Shown: piece after piece, positions 7,562 to 16,422 of the stretch | Numbering within the stretch: the stretch's first letter is position 1 | Layout of the letters: each line of letters opens with the position of its first letter | Position numbers and translations under genes: made by a program | Assembly (NCBI GenBank): GCA_021801705.1 | Contig: JAJYXP010000061.1 | Span: 22,677-80,072, forward strand | Origin: Pseudomonadota bacterium | GTDB taxonomy: Bacteria; Pseudomonadota; Gammaproteobacteria; Burkholderiales; Sulfuricellaceae | Reading direction: 5' to 3' | Length of the DNA: 57,396 nucleotides | The notes under the pieces: model-generated | What the model was told of the DNA's origin: nothing | Database searches by the model: none | Seen by the model: the letters and a program-made list of their open reading frames with translations, nothing else

Positions 7562-10500
7562 TTATTTCAGCAGCGTTAAATACTCTGGCCGTTTACTCTC
7601 CATCACCTTAAAGCTACTCAACAAATGCATAAACTCTACATCGGTAATGCCGTAAAGCTTGGCAACCAATTTATCATTTTGTGCACGCAGAGTATCTTGA
7701 GCCTTGGCGGTCTGCGGTACGTCGTCGGGTTGCACACCAAAAAGAGGGGCAAGTTCCGCAAAGTCGTCCCAATTGGCTAACAAACTCAGTAGCAGTGCGT
7801 TTTTGGCAAGCAAGGCATAATCGAGATTACTACGAATGTCGTCGTCACTGGGTTGTGGCATGGGCAGGCGGTAAAGATAAGTTTGATTGACGTTAATTTG
7901 GATCATCTGTCGCGCCATCCAATCCACCGGCAAGCTGTTGAAACAAGCCATTGCAAACAGCAAGCGCAACGGCGAAGTCGTTTTTGTTGTCACCCCGCCA
8001 TTTGTGTCACGGACATAATTTTTAGGGACGCTATTGTAGATAGAATTTCCTGCGCCACAGCCCTGTGGGAGCAAGGCAAAAATCAAAGTGCGTTCATTGG
8101 TGTCGCTGGCAACCGCGCGAAAGGCCAATCGCACAAACTCACGGTCATAGCGAATCGCAGACTTATGTTTGGCCGCCTCTGCTTTGGGAACGCCCAAATC
8201 TTGCGCCATGCGGTGAAGCTCTTTGCTTTTCAAGCGCGCATCAAATGCGGTCGCGTCTAGCCAGTATTGTGGGGCATCGTACGCATGGCTATATTGCCAA
8301 ATCATTTTGCCTTCAAATAGAGGCAGCAGACCCGGAGCCCCTTTCTCAATGAACAGATCTTTGTCATCAGTCATGTGCAACTCGCGCCGAAAATTCAGCC
8401 AGCTTTCAGATAAAGCGGGGAATGCCGCGTAGCATTTTTGCAAGATGGATAAATCCGAGCCATCGCGCAGCTCCATCAACGCCCAATATTGGGGCGACAA
8501 TGCTTTGAGCGTGGAGAGGGGATACGGCACGTGACGCGCTTCATTGGCTAACTCGGCGGCATCGAGCACATAGAAGGCGGTGTCAATGGTGTTTTCATGC
8601 GCGCTATCAGGTTCGCGGTTGACCACTTGCATGAGGGCAAATTTGTAGCGCGAATCCACGTCAGGGAAGATGCCATTGCGGTTTTCAAAGCTGTAGAAAA
8701 AATGCATCTGGAAACGAGTGAAAATATGCCGACGCAATATCGTCGAACCTTCTTCAAACAACAACGCGCTGGGCAACACATAATTAAGGCTGCCGCCAGG
8801 TGCGAGTAAGCTCAGATTGCGCTCGACGAACAAACGAAACAAATTGCCGTCACCCGCGCCTTTGTTGAGTGGAAATGCGGACGTATAGTAATCGTCGGCT
8901 ACTTCCATCTCATACTGTGCGGCTTTGTATGCGGTGGAGATGTGTTCACTTTCCAGCAATCTTTTTTGCACCGCCGCTTTTTCGGTGTTTTTCAGGCTGC
9001 GATAGTTGCTGTGGTATTGCGGAAAAAAGTCAGTGTCAGAAAACTTGGTTTTGTCCCAAGGCGGGTTGCCCACGATAATGTCAAAGCCTTTACTCTCCCG
9101 CGCAAAAGCTTCGGGAAAAGCGACTTCATAGTGAAAAAAGCGGTAACGCTGTGCATAGGTTTCCACCTGCTTGAGTGCGGTGCTCTTGCTTTTGTTCTCA
9201 TCAAATAAATGAGGAATGAGATCGGCGGTTTTGTCCAGCATTTGGCAGGCTTTGCTGTCGCCTTCTGCCAGCATGGCGCGACGGGTGCAGATAAAACTGA
9301 GTGCTCGTGACAGCAAATTGAGCTTGGGTGCAATGGTATTTTTCCAAAGCTCCTTGGACTGTTCCACCTCTGCTGCCGTGGTGTCGCGCATGGCATCCAG
9401 CTCTTGCATCACGCTACGCAATTCGTCAAAGCGCGCTCCAAGGTTGTCCACAAACAAGTCGTTTTGTGCAACTTCAACGGCATTGTAGTTGATGAAATCT
9501 TGTATAGTCGCGCCCATCAAGGCGTTGCCGTGACGGACATGGTGTTCGATGAACGACAGAGGTGTACCAAAGATAAAGCTATCCATCCACAACGATAAGC
9601 GCGCCAATTCTACCGCGAAGGGGTTTAAATCCACTCCGAAAATGCAGCGTTTCAGCAGGGCGCGCTTGAGTATTTGCGCGTCTTCCGGTTCGTAGTTGAG
9701 ATTGAGAAAATACAGTTGCTCGTTGATTTTGGCGCGTTCCTCCGCCACTAGTTGCTGCAAGTCGGCATCGTGTTCTAGCTGTGCAAGTGCTAAGTCAGTC
9801 AAGTAACCCAATGCCTCAACCAAAAAGTGTCCACTGCCACAAGCATTGTCGAGAATTTTGAGTTCGGTAAACTTTTTGCCGCTTGCGGTGGCGTGGTCAA
9901 TGGCGGACTTAACCAGCGGCTGCGACAAGGCGGGAGGCGTGTAATAACTGGCCGTGGTTTTGCGTGAATTACTAGCACTCTTGAGATATACATCACCTTT
10001 TTTTACCTGGGTTTCACGCCAGGCGCGATAGCCTTTTTCTTTACGGATGTTAGCCATATCGTAGCTGTCAAAGTAGGCTTCAACAGTTTTGCCTTTGGTG
10101 CTGCTGCTTTCGTATTCAAGATAGACAGCCGTTTCAGTAGCGCGCTCAAAATGAAATTCTAACAAGCCTTCATAGATGCGCCCTAAGTGGGTGACACTCA
10201 TGTTTTTGAAATCGCGGCGAGTGTCGAACAGCGTAGTGCCACGGCTGGTTTTATAGAGCAACTTTTCCAACAAGGTACGCAAGGTGGCGTTGTCAAATAT
10301 CTTGGGCGTGAGCAACAAGGGCGCACGTGCCGGATCAAACAAGCCGCCGTTGAACAATGGAATGTCAATGTCTTCTGCCCCCTCATCGAGCATTTCAAAT
10401 AGTTGCTTGAGGGCGTAAATGCCGTCGTGCAACGCACTGCGTTCGGCGGGTTGATTACGGAGGGCATCAAAAATGTTGTTCAGGCTATAGCGCCGGTAGA

Positions 10501-11473
10501 ACGGGTGCTTGGTTAGCAAGTCGTAGTTTTTGTCCTCAAAGTACACCACGAATAGCAAGCGAAACAGCAGCACAACACTGTTCTCATACACGTCGGGGAG
10601 GCTGGCTTTAGGGTTGGCTTTTTGAATGGCACGCCCCATGATTTCGAACAGCGAATCTTCGCCTGCGTAACCGTAGATCACGGCTTTAAGGTTTTCTTCG
10701 ACCTCTAGTGTAAAGTCGTTTGAAGCGGAGATTGCTTGTTCAATGGCACTGACTTGTCCGGTTTCTGTCGGTTGGACATAAGTGTCACGACCAAAGAAAA
10801 AGGCAAACAATGCAAAACCTTGTGCCTTTTCAATATCATCCTCCACCGCCAACAGGCGCTGTATATCAAACTCAATAAAGGTTTTCTTGGCAGTGATTTT
10901 GTCGGTGTCATACACTCGCCAGATGCGACCATTGGTTAAAAAACCAAATCGCACCCGCAAGGTGCTGAGATAGTCCTGAAGCTGATGATGCGGGTTGTCT
11001 TTGCGATCTGCTTTGCCGGTATCCAGGGTTTTACCCCATGCTTTCGATTCGCAAATAGCGGAGATGAAAGCATGATCCTTGCTGGTGATCAGTTTGTCTT
11101 CATCTTCTGGGTTCAACAGCAAGCAGTAGTCGGGTTTGGCAAATTTACCCTGTACGGTAATACCGACTTGATAGGCTTTTGCCCAGCCTAGTTGAGCTAA
11201 CAACGGGGCGATAAATTTTTCTTCCAGTTGCGCCTCGTTGCGGGCTGATAAGTTGGACGCATCGAAATGTTCGGTTAGCCATGAGTGTAGATCGTAAGGT
11301 AGTGGCTTGCCTGCCAGCTCGCTCTGCTTTTCGGCAATAAAGCCGTCATCAAGTAGCGTATTGATAAGCCAGTGTTGTGGAAATAAATCTTGAGTTCCGC
11401 AGGGCATCGACTGATCTTTAATTTCCAGTTTTGTGACGGTTGAGTTAGGGCCGGTTATATTTTTTTTGCTCAT
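7562..11473 (-). CDS. Type IIG-like restriction endonuclease-methyltransferase fusion (Eco57I-type)
   Basis: The product of about 1303 residues fuses nuclease and methylase. Near residues 112-142, KPDYCLLL followed by AFISAICESKAW gives the P-D...E-x-K arrangement of a restriction nuclease. ILDNACGSGHFLVEAL near 540 is SAM-binding motif I, and IIVGNPPWDKTKF near 800 is the adenine-methylase NPPW motif. The C-terminal third probably recognises DNA. I chose ATG 11473 because GGGGGAA, which contains the end of the upstream gene, sits six bases before it; a longer frame from 11521 would overlap that gene. No separate specificity or methylase gene is visible, as expected for type IIG. The reading frame is intact. 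Confidence 0.87.
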   Translation of the reverse strand: MSKKNITGPNSTVTKLEIKDQSMPCGTQDLFPQHWLINTLLDDGFIAEKQSELAGKPLPYDLHSWLTEHFDASNLSARNEAQLEEKFIAPLLAQLGWAKAYQVGITVQGKFAKPDYCLLLNPEDEDKLITSKDHAFISAICESKAWGKTLDTGKADRKDNPHHQLQDYLSTLRVRFGFLTNGRIWRVYDTDKITAKKTFIEFDIQRLLAVEDDIEKAQGFALFAFFFGRDTYVQPTETGQVSAIEQAISASNDFTLEVEENLKAVIYGYAGEDSLFEIMGRAIQKANPKASLPDVYENSVVLLFRLLFVVYFEDKNYDLLTKHPFYRRYSLNNIFDALRNQPAERSALHDGIYALKQLFEMLDEGAEDIDIPLFNGGLFDPARAPLLLTPKIFDNATLRTLLEKLLYKTSRGTTLFDTRRDFKNMSVTHLGRIYEGLLEFHFERATETAVYLEYESSSTKGKTVEAYFDSYDMANIRKEKGYRAWRETQVKKGDVYLKSASNSRKTTASYYTPPALSQPLVKSAIDHATASGKKFTELKILDNACGSGHFLVEALGYLTDLALAQLEHDADLQQLVAEERAKINEQLYFLNLNYEPEDAQILKRALLKRCIFGVDLNPFAVELARLSLWMDSFIFGTPLSFIEHHVRHGNALMGATIQDFINYNAVEVAQNDLFVDNLGARFDELRSVMQELDAMRDTTAAEVEQSKELWKNTIAPKLNLLSRALSFICTRRAMLAEGDSKACQMLDKTADLIPHLFDENKSKSTALKQVETYAQRYRFFHYEVAFPEAFARESKGFDIIVGNPPWDKTKFSDTDFFPQYHSNYRSLKNTEKAAVQKRLLESEHISTAYKAAQYEMEVADDYYTSAFPLNKGAGDGNLFRLFVERNLSLLAPGGSLNYVLPSALLFEEGSTILRRHIFTRFQMHFFYSFENRNGIFPDVDSRYKFALMQVVNREPDSAHENTIDTAFYVLDAAELANEARHVPYPLSTLKALSPQYWALMELRDGSDLSILQKCYAAFPALSESWLNFRRELHMTDDKDLFIEKGAPGLLPLFEGKMIWQYSHAYDAPQYWLDATAFDARLKSKELHRMAQDLGVPKAEAAKHKSAIRYDREFVRLAFRAVASDTNERTLIFALLPQGCGAGNSIYNSVPKNYVRDTNGGVTTKTTSPLRLLFAMACFNSLPVDWMARQMIQINVNQTYLYRLPMPQPSDDDIRSNLDYALLAKNALLLSLLANWDDFAELAPLFGVQPDDVPQTAKAQDTLRAQNDKLVAKLYGITDVEFMHLLSSFKVMESKRPEYLTLLK

Positions 11474-11475
11474 TA

Positions 11476-11697
11476 TTATTCCCCCAGCCTTATCGTCTGG
11501 CACCCAATCACTTCTAGGCATTGAATCATAAACACCGCCGAAAATTTCCCCCGGCTGATCTTGTTTGCAATGTTCTCTGGCGACTCAGATATACCGATAT
11601 CCGCAAGCTTTTCAGCTAACTGCAGATAGGTCACTTCCCGGCGCTTTAATTCCGCTTTGAGCAAACCCTTGACCTTGCTTTCCCAGTTCTGATTCAT
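11476..11697 (-). CDS. DUF6471 small protein, probable regulator of the restriction gene
   Basis: This is a 73-residue helical protein (NWESKVKGLLKAELKRREVT, then YLQLAEKLADIGISESPENI), an XRE-like fold known as DUF6471. The ATG at 11697 is preceded by a strong AAGGAGGA site; the longer frame from 11784 adds an unlikely leader. Its stop codon lies only two bases from the restriction-methylase start, so the two are translationally coupled. Small HTH proteins placed immediately before restriction genes often act as controllers that delay nuclease expression. That function is inferred here. Confidence 0.75.
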   Translation of the reverse strand: MNQNWESKVKGLLKAELKRREVTYLQLAEKLADIGISESPENIANKISRGKFSAVFMIQCLEVIGCQTIRLGE

Positions 11698-11738
11698 GGG
11701 TAATCCTCCTTCGATCCAGCTTTTAATTGCATTTCTTG

Positions 11739-11776
11739 AGACAGGCTCATTCCATGAGCCTGTCTGAGTTTCAGAC
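11739..11776. promoter_or_regulatory. Overlapping palindromes upstream of the DUF6471-restriction operon
   Basis: Perfect 11-bp arms agacaggctca (11739-11749) and tgagcctgtct (11755-11765) flank a five-base loop. A second palindrome, gtctga/tcagac, overlaps at 11762-11776. They sit 42-79 bases upstream of the DUF6471 start, where an operator would be expected. The AT-rich stretch beyond (11800-11920) must hold the divergent promoters, including TTGACA near 11868 for the transposase. Confidence 0.5.
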
Positions 11777-11926
11777 TCATACACGTTGGATATTTGGAAC
11801 TATAAAAAGCAATTATCACGTCATATACGACAATATAGATATCATCATACACGATATAAATATGTTGACAAGCGATGTGAATAGTATATCATTTGAGATA
11901 AGAACATATCGCAAACGGTGATAACC

Positions 11927-12949
11927 ATGTCCCAGCACTTCCTTCTCTCCGCCAAAGCCCGCACCCTCTCGGTGCGCAAAGTCATGGAATTGACCAATGA
12001 CCAAGCCTTTCAGGTCTTCAAGGAACTCCGCTGGGGTGAAGGCGAGGAAGTGGCTTGCCCGGTGTGCGGCACCATCGGCAAACACTACTTCCAGCAGACC
12101 CGCAAGCAATGGCGCTGCAAGGATTGCAATCACACTTTCTCAGTAACCAGTGGGACAATATTCGCTTTCCACAAGCTGCCGCTGCGCGTCTACTTGGCCG
12201 CGATTGCGATCTATACCAACGCCGTGAAAGGCATTTCAGCGCTGCAACTGGCCCGCGATCTCGGCGTTCAGTACAAAACCGCCTTCGTCCTGGCGCACAA
12301 GATCAGGGAGTCATTGATGGAACAACGGGACGATGAAGCGCTGTCCGGTGAGATTCACATGGACGGCGCTTATGTGAACGGCTATGTTCGCCCGAAGAAT
12401 CGCAAGGAAGATCGGATTGACCGCCGCTTGGCAGTGAACCAGCGTCCCGACAAGCGGTGCGTGTTCGTGATGCGTCAACGAGTGGAAACTGTAGGGGACG
12501 AAATCAAGGGTTCCAACAAGACGCTAACCTTCATCATCAAGGCCGAGAATCAGGCCGATGTAAGCCATCTGGCGGAGTCGTTTGTATCCAAGGGATCGGT
12601 GATCTGCGCCGACGAATCCAATGCCTACGACGTTCTGCATGCCAAGTTCGATACCCGCCGCGTCAATCACAGCCAGGAGTACCGAGCTGACGATGGCACG
12701 ACGAACAACTTGGCCGAATCGTATTTCAGCCGCTTTCGCCGGATGCAGTACGGTCAGACACATAAGTTCGGCAATCAGTACCTGGCGAATTATGCCAACG
12801 AAGCTGCTTATCGCGAGGACACACGCCGTTGGACCAATGGCGCGATCTTCACCGATATCACCAAGAAATGCGCCCACACCAAAACCAGCCGCGACTGGTG
12901 CGGGTACTGGCAGGGGAACAAGCGCCAGGAAGAAAGACTGGCCGCTTAA
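11927..12949 (+). CDS. IS1595-family (ISXO2-like) transposase
   Basis: The 340-residue protein starts with a zinc ribbon, CPVC near residue 44 and CKDC near 64, followed by TFSVTSGTIFAFHKLPLRVY, which is typical of the IS1595 family. The catalytic ISXO2 domain shows HMDGAYV (Asp146), CADESNAYD (Asp229) and NNLAESYFSRFRR (Asn261 to Glu264), the DDE/DDN-type triad. ATG 11927 is chosen over an upstream GTG at 11918; no strong ribosome site precedes either, as is common for transposases. The frame is intact, so the element may still move. It is the only transposase between the 25-bp ends. Confidence 0.92.
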   Translation: MSQHFLLSAKARTLSVRKVMELTNDQAFQVFKELRWGEGEEVACPVCGTIGKHYFQQTRKQWRCKDCNHTFSVTSGTIFAFHKLPLRVYLAAIAIYTNAVKGISALQLARDLGVQYKTAFVLAHKIRESLMEQRDDEALSGEIHMDGAYVNGYVRPKNRKEDRIDRRLAVNQRPDKRCVFVMRQRVETVGDEIKGSNKTLTFIIKAENQADVSHLAESFVSKGSVICADESNAYDVLHAKFDTRRVNHSQEYRADDGTTNNLAESYFSRFRRMQYGQTHKFGNQYLANYANEAAYREDTRRWTNGAIFTDITKKCAHTKTSRDWCGYWQGNKRQEERLAA

Positions 12950-13392
12950 AGCAGTCGCCAAAGGATCGGGCCGCCACCCGGCCCTTTGATCCGACCTGCA
13001 ATTTCCACCACACCCCGCTTCCGCATCATCTGAAGTGCCCCAAGCAAGGATTTGGTCAACCGATCACGTTCTTTCGTCCCCGCTATCGCAATGCCCTTAA
13101 GGGCAATTAGTGCATCCGTAATGTCGCAGGTAGAAAGAGGTGTGCTGGCCGTCCTCAAGGCTTCAAGGGTGAGCCGGGTTATCTCGCCCTTGAGAAACCA
13201 AGGATTCGTGCTTCTGATGCCCTTGGGTTTGATGCTCAATAGATCATAATCTGGGTTGAACAACAGCAGCGTTGCATCCAGGTGATCGACATCCATTGAA
13301 ATCTGTCGAATTTGGTACTGGAAATGCTCAATTTGACCGGTCAATTCAGCACGCTTGGCGACCAGACCTGAAACAACATGAGATTCTGACAT
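12946..13392 (-). CDS. Transposon passenger protein A (148 aa), paralogue of its neighbour
   Basis: The product (from ATG 13392) starts MSESHVVSGLVAKRAELTGQ and has a predicted coiled-coil first third. It then has FLKGEITRLTLEALR and a C-terminal segment with a winged-helix look (KSLLGALQMMRKRGVVEIAG). It aligns along its length with the next gene upstream, so the two arose by duplication. A GGAG site overlapping the stop of that gene precedes the start. The 3' end overlaps the transposase stop by four bases in convergent orientation. Function unknown; position next to the transposase and the right end suggests a role in transposition or its control. Confidence 0.7.
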   Translation of the reverse strand: MSESHVVSGLVAKRAELTGQIEHFQYQIRQISMDVDHLDATLLLFNPDYDLLSIKPKGIRSTNPWFLKGEITRLTLEALRTASTPLSTCDITDALIALKGIAIAGTKERDRLTKSLLGALQMMRKRGVVEIAGRIKGPGGGPILWRLL

Positions 13393-13399
13393 TTTAAGA

Positions 13400-13828
13400 T
13401 TACTCCGCAATCTTCCAACGGATGCTGACGCCATCCATGCCAACGCGCTCGACGATGCCCCGGCGCTCGGCAAAACGTAGTGAGTTGTTCACGCTATCCG
13501 TGATCGTCGCTTGCTGTTCGTGCGTCAATCCCTTCTTGTGCATGATGATCTCGGTAATAAGCGTGGTGCTCAACACGGCGTCTGCACGTCGCAGCGCATC
13601 CAGGCAGAGCCGGTAACATTCCCCCTTCTTGAAGATGCGGCTATAGCGGCGGTATTCCGTCGCCTTGATAGATCGGATACGATAGGTAGGATCGAAGATG
13701 CGGATCGCGGCGTCGATCTGGTACAAGCCTTGCCGAAGGCGTTCAATTTCCTTCTGGTGGTGCTCGATCATTCCGGCCATTTCAGAGCGCTTGCCGACTA
13801 GTCCGGATATCGCGTAGGTGTGTCCCAT
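13400..13828 (-). CDS. Transposon passenger protein B (142 aa), paralogue of its neighbour
   Basis: It starts MGHTYAISGLVGKRSEMAGM from ATG 13828, after an AGGGGGAT site. It shares with passenger A the pattern SGLVxKRxE, IEHxQ, the F(D/N)PxY block, SIK, KGE and LDALRxA, then LST and a KGL segment. It ends with a likely winged helix (NSLRFAERRGIVERVG). The gene starts 62 bases from the right transposon end and reads inward, so its promoter must lie at the terminus. The function is not recognised; the conserved pattern of the pair may be used to find homologues. Confidence 0.7.
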   Translation of the reverse strand: MGHTYAISGLVGKRSEMAGMIEHHQKEIERLRQGLYQIDAAIRIFDPTYRIRSIKATEYRRYSRIFKKGECYRLCLDALRRADAVLSTTLITEIIMHKKGLTHEQQATITDSVNNSLRFAERRGIVERVGMDGVSIRWKIAE

Positions 13829-13889
13829 ATATCCCCCTGTGCAATGATTCTTAGTACAGGGAAATTCTACGGGGATGGGGCAGAATATC

Positions 13890-13922
13890 TTTGTGCGGTT
13901 GCTACATAATATCGATATTTTG
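13890..13922 (-). repeat. Transposon right end: terminal inverted repeat plus target duplication
   Basis: The terminal repeat is 13890-13914 (complement of the left end, 24/25 identical). atattttg at 13915-13922 repeats the left target octamer. The flank 13923-13970 is the missing half of the interrupted chromosomal repeat. Confidence 0.9.
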
Positions 13923-14034
13923 GGCAAGCAAAATAAAGTAACCTGCCGCCGGGCAGCCCCCGGCATCTAATCAACTGCGCGAAGCGCACACGATCATCCT
14001 GCGCGATGGGATTTGGGGTGCGCCTCCTATATTT

Positions 14035-14685
14035 TTATTTTTCATCTTGAGAAATCCATGGTACGCGGAAGATTGCCTTCCAGTCGTATTGTCGAGTCGG
14101 TAGCAGGCTACCCATGTTTGATGCGCGAAAGAGCATGAAGTACCGCACATAGAGTTCGTCAAGAAGGTTTATGCATGCATCGACTTCGTTGAAAGTGGGT
14201 AGCTCCTTCGGTTCTTTCTTATCACGATGAGCGACTCGTTTGTCAGCGAAGTCCTCGCAGCGCTTTGTGGCATTACGAAGTCGAGTGAGATCAGCGGCCA
14301 CAAGAGTTGGATCAATGTGTGGCGCCTCTGGCGCAGCAAATTTGTTGAAGTCCTTGTCAGCAAAATTTTCGACAACAGAGCCTTTGTACAAACCAACGTA
14401 GTAACTACGTGTCAAAACTTGAGGCGACTCAATTAGTTCCTCAAACATCCGAGCCATGGAAATGCTCTGGTTGCCACACTTAATTTGCCGACGTAGCCCA
14501 ATGACAACGTGAGAGACATAGGTTCGTGACAAGTAGTCGTAGAATGAATTCGGCTGATGTAGGGCCGGGTTATCTCTGATGAGCTGCTGAACCTCATGGA
14601 ATGTGCGTTTCGCCATTACGAGGTCTTGCACTTCGTCTTTGATGACTTCCAGCCAACGCAACCACTTCTTGAGCTTTGTATCCAT
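14035..14685 (-). CDS. Hypothetical protein (216 aa) with HEPN-like R-x-x-x-H motif
   Basis: I do not recognise this protein with certainty. It is alpha-helical and soluble, without membrane segments or signal peptide. A segment near residue 160, FADKRVAHRDKKEPKELP, resembles the catalytic R-x(n)-H patch of HEPN and AbiU2-type proteins, which are RNA-cleaving or abortive-infection proteins. That resemblance rests on a short motif only. I chose ATG 14685; a GTG at 14712 is possible, and neither has a clear ribosome site. It lies just outside the transposon's right boundary, is moderate in GC, and has no operon partner, so it is probably accessory. Confidence 0.6.
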   Translation of the reverse strand: MDTKLKKWLRWLEVIKDEVQDLVMAKRTFHEVQQLIRDNPALHQPNSFYDYLSRTYVSHVVIGLRRQIKCGNQSISMARMFEELIESPQVLTRSYYVGLYKGSVVENFADKDFNKFAAPEAPHIDPTLVAADLTRLRNATKRCEDFADKRVAHRDKKEPKELPTFNEVDACINLLDELYVRYFMLFRASNMGSLLPTRQYDWKAIFRVPWISQDEK

Positions 14686-14950
14686 GGCTATGAGATCTAA
14701 CGTGGTGTGCACAGTAAACGGTTTGCAACCTGTAATCGTGATGATGAATTATGATCTAACGATTCAACCAGCTGGATGCTGCGAAATGAGTTGTACACCA
14801 TCGAGTAATCCCTCCCCGTCCGGTCGGGTCGCCGAAGCTGTTCGACCGGGTTCGTGATTGCCGCTGCAGCCGTAAGTTCATGGATTAAACGGCGCAATTT
14901 GTTGCGCTGCAAGGACTATTTGCCGAATTTTATGGATGCGGCTGACAAGC

Positions 14951-15730
14951 TCAGAACGACCAGTCGTAATCCACCGTCAGCGGCGCATGGTCGCTGAAGC
15001 GCTGCTCCTTGTAGACCACAGCACCTTTCGCCGCCGCGGCGATGCCCGGCGTGGCGATCTGGTAGTCGATGCGCCAGCCGACGTTCTTGGCCCAGGCCTG
15101 GCCGCGGTTGGACCACCAGGTGTAGGCTTCGCCGGTGGCCTCCGGGTGCAACTGGCGGTAGACGTCCACCCAGCCGATTTCGTCGAATACCTTGGTCAGC
15201 CAGGTGCGCTCTTCGGGCAGGAAGCCGGAATTTTTTTGGTTGGATTTCCAGTTTTTCAGGTCGATTTCCTTGTGGGCGATATTCCAGTCGCCGCACAGCA
15301 CGACTTCCCGCCCGCCGGCCCGCAATGCTTCGAGGTGGGGGGCGAAATAGTCCATGAAGCGGAACTTCGCCGCCTGCCGCTCTTCGCCGCTGGAGCCGGA
15401 AGGCAGGTAGAGCGAGATGACGCTGAGATTGCCGAAATCGGCCTGCAGGTAGCGGCCTTCGGCGTCGATTTCGCTTATGCCCAGTCCTTCAACCAGGTTG
15501 TCGGGTTCGCGCCGGGCGTAAATGCCTACGCCGCTGTAGCCCTTCTTCTCGGCGGGGTGGAAATAGCCGTGCAAGCCTGCCGGTGACTGCATTTCGGGTG
15601 TCAGATCGGGGATCTGCGCCTTCAGTTCCTGCAGGCAGACGATGTCGGCCTGCTGCTGGGGCAGCCATTCGAGCAGCCCCTTGGTGGTGGCGGAGCGGAT
15701 GCCGTTTAAATTCAGGGTTATAATACGCAA
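14951..15730 (-). CDS. xth: Exodeoxyribonuclease III family AP endonuclease (first of two)
   Basis: The 259-residue enzyme cuts DNA at abasic sites and degrades 3' ends. The signatures are [10 protein letters not shown] at the start, CLQELKAQ (metal-binding Glu), [20 protein letters not shown], and [10 protein letters not shown] with the catalytic Asp-His at the C-terminus. The start is TTG at 15730 with GGAG seven bases upstream. It is divergent from pyrE across only 29 bases, so promoters must overlap the coding sequences. A second family member lies at 43310; this copy belongs to the class with the longer [19 protein letters not shown] segment. Confidence 0.92.
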   Translation of the reverse strand: MRIITLNLNGIRSATTKGLLEWLPQQQADIVCLQELKAQIPDLTPEMQSPAGLHGYFHPAEKKGYSGVGIYARREPDNLVEGLGISEIDAEGRYLQADFGNLSVISLYLPSGSSGEERQAAKFRFMDYFAPHLEALRAGGREVVLCGDWNIAHKEIDLKNWKSNQKNSGFLPEERTWLTKVFDEIGWVDVYRQLHPEATGEAYTWWSNRGQAWAKNVGWRIDYQIATPGIAAAAKGAVVYKEQRFSDHAPLTVDYDWSF

Positions 15731-15759
15731 TCAATTTCTCCGGGGGCAAAGACAGAACC

Positions 15760-16407
15760 ATGCAGGATTTTCGTCAGGACTTCATCCGTTTCGCCATCGA
15801 ACGCAATGTATTGTGTTTCGGCGAGTTCAAGACCAAGGCCGGCCGGCTGAGTCCCTATTTCTTCAATACCGGCCTGTTCAACGACGGAGAATCCTTGCGG
15901 CAGTTGGCGCAATTTTACGCTAAAGCCATCCTTTCCGTCCCTTTCCCGTTCGACATGCTGTTCGGCCCAGCCTACAAAGGCATCCCGCTGGTGGCGGCGA
16001 TTGCGGTGGCATTGGCCGAACACGGGCGCAACCTGCCATTCAGTTTCAATCGCAAGGAAACCAAGGATCATGGCGAGGGCGGTGCGATTGTCGGCGCGCA
16101 CCTTTCCGGTCGGGTGCTGATCGTGGACGATGTGATCTCGGCCGGCACCTCGGTGCGCGAGTCGGTTACACTGATCAAGGCGCACGGGGCGGTGCCCTGC
16201 GGCGTGGTGATCGCGCTCGACCGCCAGGAGCGCGGCACAGGCGCGTTGTCGGCGACCCAGGAGGTGACGCAGAATTACGCCATTCCGGTGGTCAGCATCG
16301 CTACCCTGGATGACATGATCGGCTACCTGCGCCAGGAGCCGGGCATGGCGCAGAAGCTGGAAGCTGTCTTAGAATACAAAAATCGTTACGGCGTTTCGGC
16401 CGATTAA
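15760..16407 (+). CDS. pyrE: Orotate phosphoribosyltransferase
   Basis: The 215-residue cytosolic enzyme joins orotate to PRPP, giving OMP in pyrimidine synthesis. The PRPP loop [13 protein letters not shown] (near residue 125) and [15 protein letters not shown] (the mobile catalytic loop with Lys and His) are clear. The length is normal for the family. It starts 29 bases from the divergent xth gene and is followed 15 bases later by a DUF4124 gene, a neighbour pair that could share a transcript. Confidence 0.95.
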   Translation: MQDFRQDFIRFAIERNVLCFGEFKTKAGRLSPYFFNTGLFNDGESLRQLAQFYAKAILSVPFPFDMLFGPAYKGIPLVAAIAVALAEHGRNLPFSFNRKETKDHGEGGAIVGAHLSGRVLIVDDVISAGTSVRESVTLIKAHGAVPCGVVIALDRQERGTGALSATQEVTQNYAIPVVSIATLDDMIGYLRQEPGMAQKLEAVLEYKNRYGVSAD

Positions 16408-16422
16408 TTTCAGGGGGTTTTC

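Larger units (their letters stand above)
1867..13914. mobile_element. 12-kb IS1595-family transposon with defence-like passenger genes
   Basis: The left end (1867-1891) and right end (13890-13914) are inverted repeats of 25 bases that differ only at the third position. The shared core reads tattatgtagcaaccgcaca. Each is flanked by the same octamer, atattttg, at 1859-1866 and 13915-13922. An 8-bp target duplication is the size described for the IS1595 family, and the only transposase inside (11927-12949) is of that ISXO2-like type. I found no second left-type repeat next to the transposase, so the whole 12,048-bp segment is the unit bounded by these ends. The interior is visibly more AT-rich than the flanks and its genes are accessory in type. 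The intact ends, duplication and transposase suggest fairly recent insertion. Confidence 0.9.
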
